A stretch of 39,677 bases of DNA. It comes from Pseudomonadales bacterium. Its GTDB lineage: Bacteria; Pseudomonadota; Gammaproteobacteria; Pseudomonadales; Alcanivoracaceae. Below, piece by piece: positions 36,562 through 39,677 of the stretch. The stretch is taken from positions 1 to 39,677 of the forward strand of contig JAKSCQ010000008.1 of assembly GCA_022360555.1 (NCBI GenBank), given 5' to 3'. The notes under the pieces were generated by a model that worked only from the letters and a program-made list of their open reading frames with translations, was not told the origin of the DNA and ran no database searches. Position numbers and translations under genes: made by a program. The first letter of the stretch is position 1; every line of letters starts with the position of its first letter.

Positions 36562-37511
36562 CGTCCACCTCGCAGGGCTGTAAGGATTGCCTCGAAATCA
36601 TCATCCAGCGGCGCCGTGACATTCAGCACCTTGCCGGTGACGGGATGCGGAAACACCAGGCTGCGGGCATGCAGGCACAGGCGTTTCCTGCCGGTGGCGG
36701 CCAGCAGCGCGGCACCCTTGTCGGAGCCGTACTTGTCATCGCCCAGCAACGGAAAGCCGCCGAACTGACTGTGCACCCGGATCTGGTGGGTGCGCCCGGT
36801 CTCCAGGGTCGCCTCCACCAATTGGGCATTGTTCAGCCTTTCGATCAGCCGGAAGTGGGTCACCGAGGGTTTGCCCTCCCGGGAAACCCGCACGATCCGC
36901 TCATTACCGTTCTGCATCTTGAGCAGCGGGGCCTCCAGGCTGCGCTCCTTGCCCTTGAACCCCTGGCAGATCAGCCAGTAGCGCTTTTCCACCTTGCCGC
37001 CCTGCATCAACCGCTGCAGCTTGCGAAGAAAGGAACGGCGTCGCGCCACCATGATAAGGCCACTGGTATCCCGGTCCAGACGGTGGACCAGCTCCAGCTC
37101 CTTTTCTGCGGGATAGATGACCCGCAGAGCCTCGATCAGCCCCAGGCTGACCCCGCTGCCGCCATGAACCGCCAGCCCGGCGGGCTTGTTGAAAATGAAA
37201 AGCTGCTCGTCCTCATAGACGCAGGCACGGCTGAGCCGCTCGGTCAGCCCGTCGCTGACCACCGGCGGTGCCTCGGACTCGCTGGTACGAATGGGGGGGA
37301 TGCGCACCACATCCCCGGCGGCCAGGCGGGTAGTCTGCCTGGCCCGGCCCTTGTTCACCCGCACCTCGCCGGAACGGATAATCCGGTATACACGGGATTT
37401 GGGCACCCCTTTCAGGTGGGTGAACAGAAAGTTGTCCAGTCGTTGCCCGTGCCGACCTTCGTCGATGGTCACAAAGCTGACACGGTTCGCTGCGGGGGTA
37501 TCGTCTGACAT
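36558..37511 (-). CDS. rluC: 23S rRNA pseudouridine(955/2504/2580) synthase
   Basis: This 317-residue enzyme isomerises three uridines of 23S rRNA. An S4 RNA-binding domain (QRLDNFLFTHLKGVPKSRVY, then RIIRSGEVRVNKGRA) is followed by the catalytic domain with Asp in ELVHRLDRDTSGLIMVAR, and GRTHQIRVH near the end. These signatures are typical of RluC, supported by its position beside rne. The start MSDDTPAAN is chosen from family length; no strong ribosome site is visible. The gene is divergent from rne and heads rluC-HAD-sppA. Confidence 0.95.
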   Translation of the reverse strand: MSDDTPAANRVSFVTIDEGRHGQRLDNFLFTHLKGVPKSRVYRIIRSGEVRVNKGRARQTTRLAAGDVVRIPPIRTSESEAPPVVSDGLTERLSRACVYEDEQLFIFNKPAGLAVHGGSGVSLGLIEALRVIYPAEKELELVHRLDRDTSGLIMVARRRSFLRKLQRLMQGGKVEKRYWLICQGFKGKERSLEAPLLKMQNGNERIVRVSREGKPSVTHFRLIERLNNAQLVEATLETGRTHQIRVHSQFGGFPLLGDDKYGSDKGAALLAATGRKRLCLHARSLVFPHPVTGKVLNVTAPLDDDFEAILTALRGGR

Positions 37512-38242
37512 GGCGCGGAGTGTATAGAAAAACACAGTGGATAGTGAATAATGAATATCCGGCCTCGTCAGCAGTGAGCGCCGCCACCGGAACGCGGCCA
37601 CGCCCCCTATCAACAACCGCGAACCGATATCGCAAAGCTATCAACTGCCAATTATCAACTATCAACTACCCTCCCTATCCGATTGATCTCTCTTGTCTTT
37701 TGCTGATATAGTCAAGCGTCGACCTGAAAAGGGAACGGCGACGCGCAGCGACCATTCGCCGTCCGGCCCGCTCCGGCACATGCCGAACAACACAGAGCCC
37801 GCCTCAGGTCTGACAATAGCGTTAATGGCCCCTCCCACATGGAGAGGCGAAACGCTGCAGCAGAACCCATTTACACAGCACCCACACCGGGTCCTGAACA
37901 TTAACAATGGCGGCACTGCAGCGCCGGTCGATAGACCTGGAAAACAGACAGACAAGAGTTTAGACATTGCTGTGTGACTCAGGGGGCCAGTAAACCGCCC
38001 CGGGCTACAGCAATCGCGTGAAGCATTACTGACTGGCTCACAATTGCCAGCACGATTACGCATTAAGCATTGCACACAACTCGGAGAGCCGCTGACTCAG
38101 GCAACAAGCCTCACCCAGGAAAGCGACAACACACGCCCGGCGTGCGTGCGCCCTGCCGTGACAAGCCTTCAGCACTCCCACTGGTCTGCTACCGGTTTTA
38201 CCCCGGCCCTGCCCAGTGCCGCCACGAACTTGTGGTAGCACC
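37512..38242. other. Divergent rluC-rne region with long rne leader
   Basis: This 731-bp gap has no convincing gene. Its first part (37530-37680) contains AT-rich short repeats resembling the arms of the 16.5 kb element (GATAGTGAATAATG and, inverted, CAATTATCAACTATC). From the promoter near 37683 onward it would form a leader of over 500 nt for rne. Long structured leaders mediate RNase E autoregulation in E. coli, so this is the likely role. Confidence 0.6.
37683..37712 (+). promoter_or_regulatory. Candidate sigma-70 promoter of rne
   Basis: TTGATC (37683-37688) and TATAGT (37707-37712) are separated by 18 nt. The predicted start is near 37719. An inverted pair GCGTCG (37716-37721) and CGACGC (37739-37744) would lie at the very 5' end of the RNA. 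Confidence 0.55.
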
Positions 38243-39677
38243 ATGAAACGTATGCTCATTAACGCCACCCATCCCGAAGAGGTCCGGGTGGCACTGGTCG
38301 ACGGCCAGCGGCTGTATGACCTGGATATTGAACACCGCACACGGGAACAGAAGAAAGCCAACATCTACAAGGGCAAGATCACCCGGGTGGAACCCTCCCT
38401 GGAAGCCGCCTTCGTGGATTTCGGCGCCGAGCGCCACGGTTTTCTGCCTCTCAAGGAAATCTCCCGCCAGTACTTCCAGAAAGACCCCAAGGACATCCAG
38501 GGTCGCATCAACATCAAGGAAGTGATCAAGGAAGGCCAGGAAGTCATCATCCAGGTGGCCAAGGAAGAGCGTGGCAACAAGGGGGCCGCTCTCACCACCT
38601 TCATCAGCCTGGCCGGCCGCTATCTGGTACTGATGCCCAACAACCCCCGCGCCGGTGGCATTTCCCGCCGCATCGAGGGTGAAGAACGTCAGCAGCTCAA
38701 GGAAGCCCTGGGCGCCCTGACCATCCCCGACGAAATGGGCGTGATCGTACGCACCGCCGGCCTGGGCCGCAGCGCCGAGGAACTGCAGTGGGACCTGAAC
38801 TACCTGCTCAAGCTGTGGAACTCCATTGATGGTGCCGCCAAGGAGCGCAAGGCGCCCTTCCTGATCTACCAGGAATCCAACGTCATCATCCGCGCCATCC
38901 GCGACTACCTGCGCAAGGACATCGGCGAAGTCCTGATCGACTCCCAAAAGGTCTACGACGAAGCCCAGGGCTTCGTGCAGCAGGTGATGCAGGACTTCCA
39001 GCACAAGATCAAGCTGTATAACGACGAGACCCCGCTGTTCTCCCGTTTCCAGATCGAGTCCCAGATCGAAACCGCTTTCGAGCGTGAAGTGAAGCTGCCC
39101 TCCGGCGGCTCCATCGTCATCGACCCCACCGAAGCGCTGGTTTCCATCGACATCAACTCCTCCCGCGCTACCAAGGGGGCGGATATCGAGGAAACCGCCC
39201 TGCAGACCAATCTGGAAGCGGCCGAGGAAATCGCCCGCCAGCTGCGCCTGCGTGATATCGGCGGCCTGATCGTTATCGACTTTATCGATATGAGTTCCAA
39301 CAAGAACCAGCGTGATGTCGAAAACAAGATGCGTGAAGCCCTGCAGATGGATCGCGCCCGCGTCCAGCTTGGCCGTATCTCCCGCTTCGGCCTGCTGGAA
39401 ATGTCCCGCCAGCGCCTGCGTCCATCCCTGGAAGAGACCAGCGGCATTGTCTGCCCGCGCTGTAACGGCCAGGGCACTATCCGTGATATTCACTCCCTGT
39501 CCCTGTCCATCCTGCGACTGGTCGAAGAAGAAGCGCTGAAAGAGCGTACTTCCGAGATCCGAGCCCAGGTTCCGGTACCGGTCGGTACCTTCCTGCTGAA
39601 TGAAAAGCGTGATGTTGTTGCCCGAATCGAAAAGCGCAGCAATGTCCGAGTTCTGGTTATCCCCAACCCCAACCTGG
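38243..39677 (+). CDS. rne: Ribonuclease E, N-terminal catalytic part (cut by window end)
   Basis: The frame is open from ATG 38243 to the edge, 478 codons. It begins [20 protein letters not shown] as in RNase E. An S1 RNA-binding domain (about 39-119) is followed by the 5'-sensor/RNase H region and the DNase I-like catalytic domain. The catalytic aspartates fall at Asp303 ([10 protein letters not shown]) and Asp346 (IVIDFIDM), and the zinc-link is CPRC at 404-407. All share E. coli numbering, so the core is collinear. RNase E starts decay of most mRNAs and matures rRNA and tRNA at the inner membrane. The degradosome scaffold half lies outside. The ribosome site is weak, and the leader is long and probably regulatory. 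RNase G is excluded by the start and by context. Confidence 0.96.
   Translation, partial: MKRMLINATHPEEVRVALVDGQRLYDLDIEHRTREQKKANIYKGKITRVEPSLEAAFVDFGAERHGFLPLKEISRQYFQKDPKDIQGRINIKEVIKEGQEVIIQVAKEERGNKGAALTTFISLAGRYLVLMPNNPRAGGISRRIEGEERQQLKEALGALTIPDEMGVIVRTAGLGRSAEELQWDLNYLLKLWNSIDGAAKERKAPFLIYQESNVIIRAIRDYLRKDIGEVLIDSQKVYDEAQGFVQQVMQDFQHKIKLYNDETPLFSRFQIESQIETAFEREVKLPSGGSIVIDPTEALVSIDINSSRATKGADIEETALQTNLEAAEEIARQLRLRDIGGLIVIDFIDMSSNKNQRDVENKMREALQMDRARVQLGRISRFGLLEMSRQRLRPSLEETSGIVCPRCNGQGTIRDIHSLSLSILRLVEEEALKERTSEIRAQVPVPVGTFLLNEKRDVVARIEKRSNVRVLVIPNPNL

Noticed and set aside
37693-38238. Small plus-strand frames in the rne leader as genes
   Set aside because: They lack ribosome sites and family resemblance; a non-coding leader explains the region better.

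Overview
The window is about 40 kb of GC-rich gammaproteobacterial chromosome, most likely from Alcanivorax or a close marine relative. This is inferred from gene order (rne | rluC-HAD-sppA | maf | yceD-rpmF-plsX-fabD-fabG-acpP-fabF-pabC-mltG-tmk-holB-pilZ-tatD-rmuC), from the Pseudomonas-like fab cluster without fabH, and from the nitrate assimilation locus. No species can be proven from the sequence alone. Thirty-four protein genes are supported. Two of them run off the window ends. No tRNA, rRNA, CRISPR array or transposase gene was seen.

Layout. Positions 1-2134 (minus) hold the start of a large TTG-initiated lipoprotein built from cysteine-containing repeats. It is followed by an HSL-type alpha/beta hydrolase (minus) and a voltage-gated-type potassium channel with a C-terminal zinc ribbon (plus). 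Positions 4.5-16.5 kb form a nitrate/nitrite assimilation regulon. The minus-strand operon nirB-nirD-FAD oxidoreductase-nasA is divergent from two tandem narK-type transporters and a membrane-anchored PP2C phosphatase/Ser-Thr kinase fusion. Near-identical sigma-54 promoters (TGGCACAG-N3-TTGCT) precede nirB, the first transporter and the second transporter, so the locus is probably nitrogen-controlled through NtrC.

Positions 16.7-24 kb hold a DUF1285/TetR pair, a class V aminotransferase, a 'lipo-like' protein of the permuted NlpC/P60 type that lacks its catalytic residues, a secreted trypsin-like protease with a GlyGly-CTERM tail, rmuC and tatD. From 24.4 to 37.5 kb lie pilZ, DNA replication (holB, tmk), cell-wall (mltG), folate (pabC), fatty-acid/phospholipid synthesis (fabF, acpP, fabG, fabD, plsX), rpmF and yceD, then maf, sppA, a HAD phosphatase and rluC. 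The window ends inside rne, which has a roughly 500-nt leader.

The most unusual content is intergenic. At least four different gene junctions carry structured palindromic repeat elements: heptad repeats with an inverted copy at 4257-4475, a perfect 33-bp inverted repeat containing both flanking stop codons at 16535-16703, a MITE-like element at 17927-18199, and a 22-bp inverted repeat around a terminator at 34722-34900. An unusual GC-rich hairpin core is shared between 16600-16638 and 24348-24394. Together these look like families of small non-autonomous or REP-like elements. This is inference and needs a whole-genome search.
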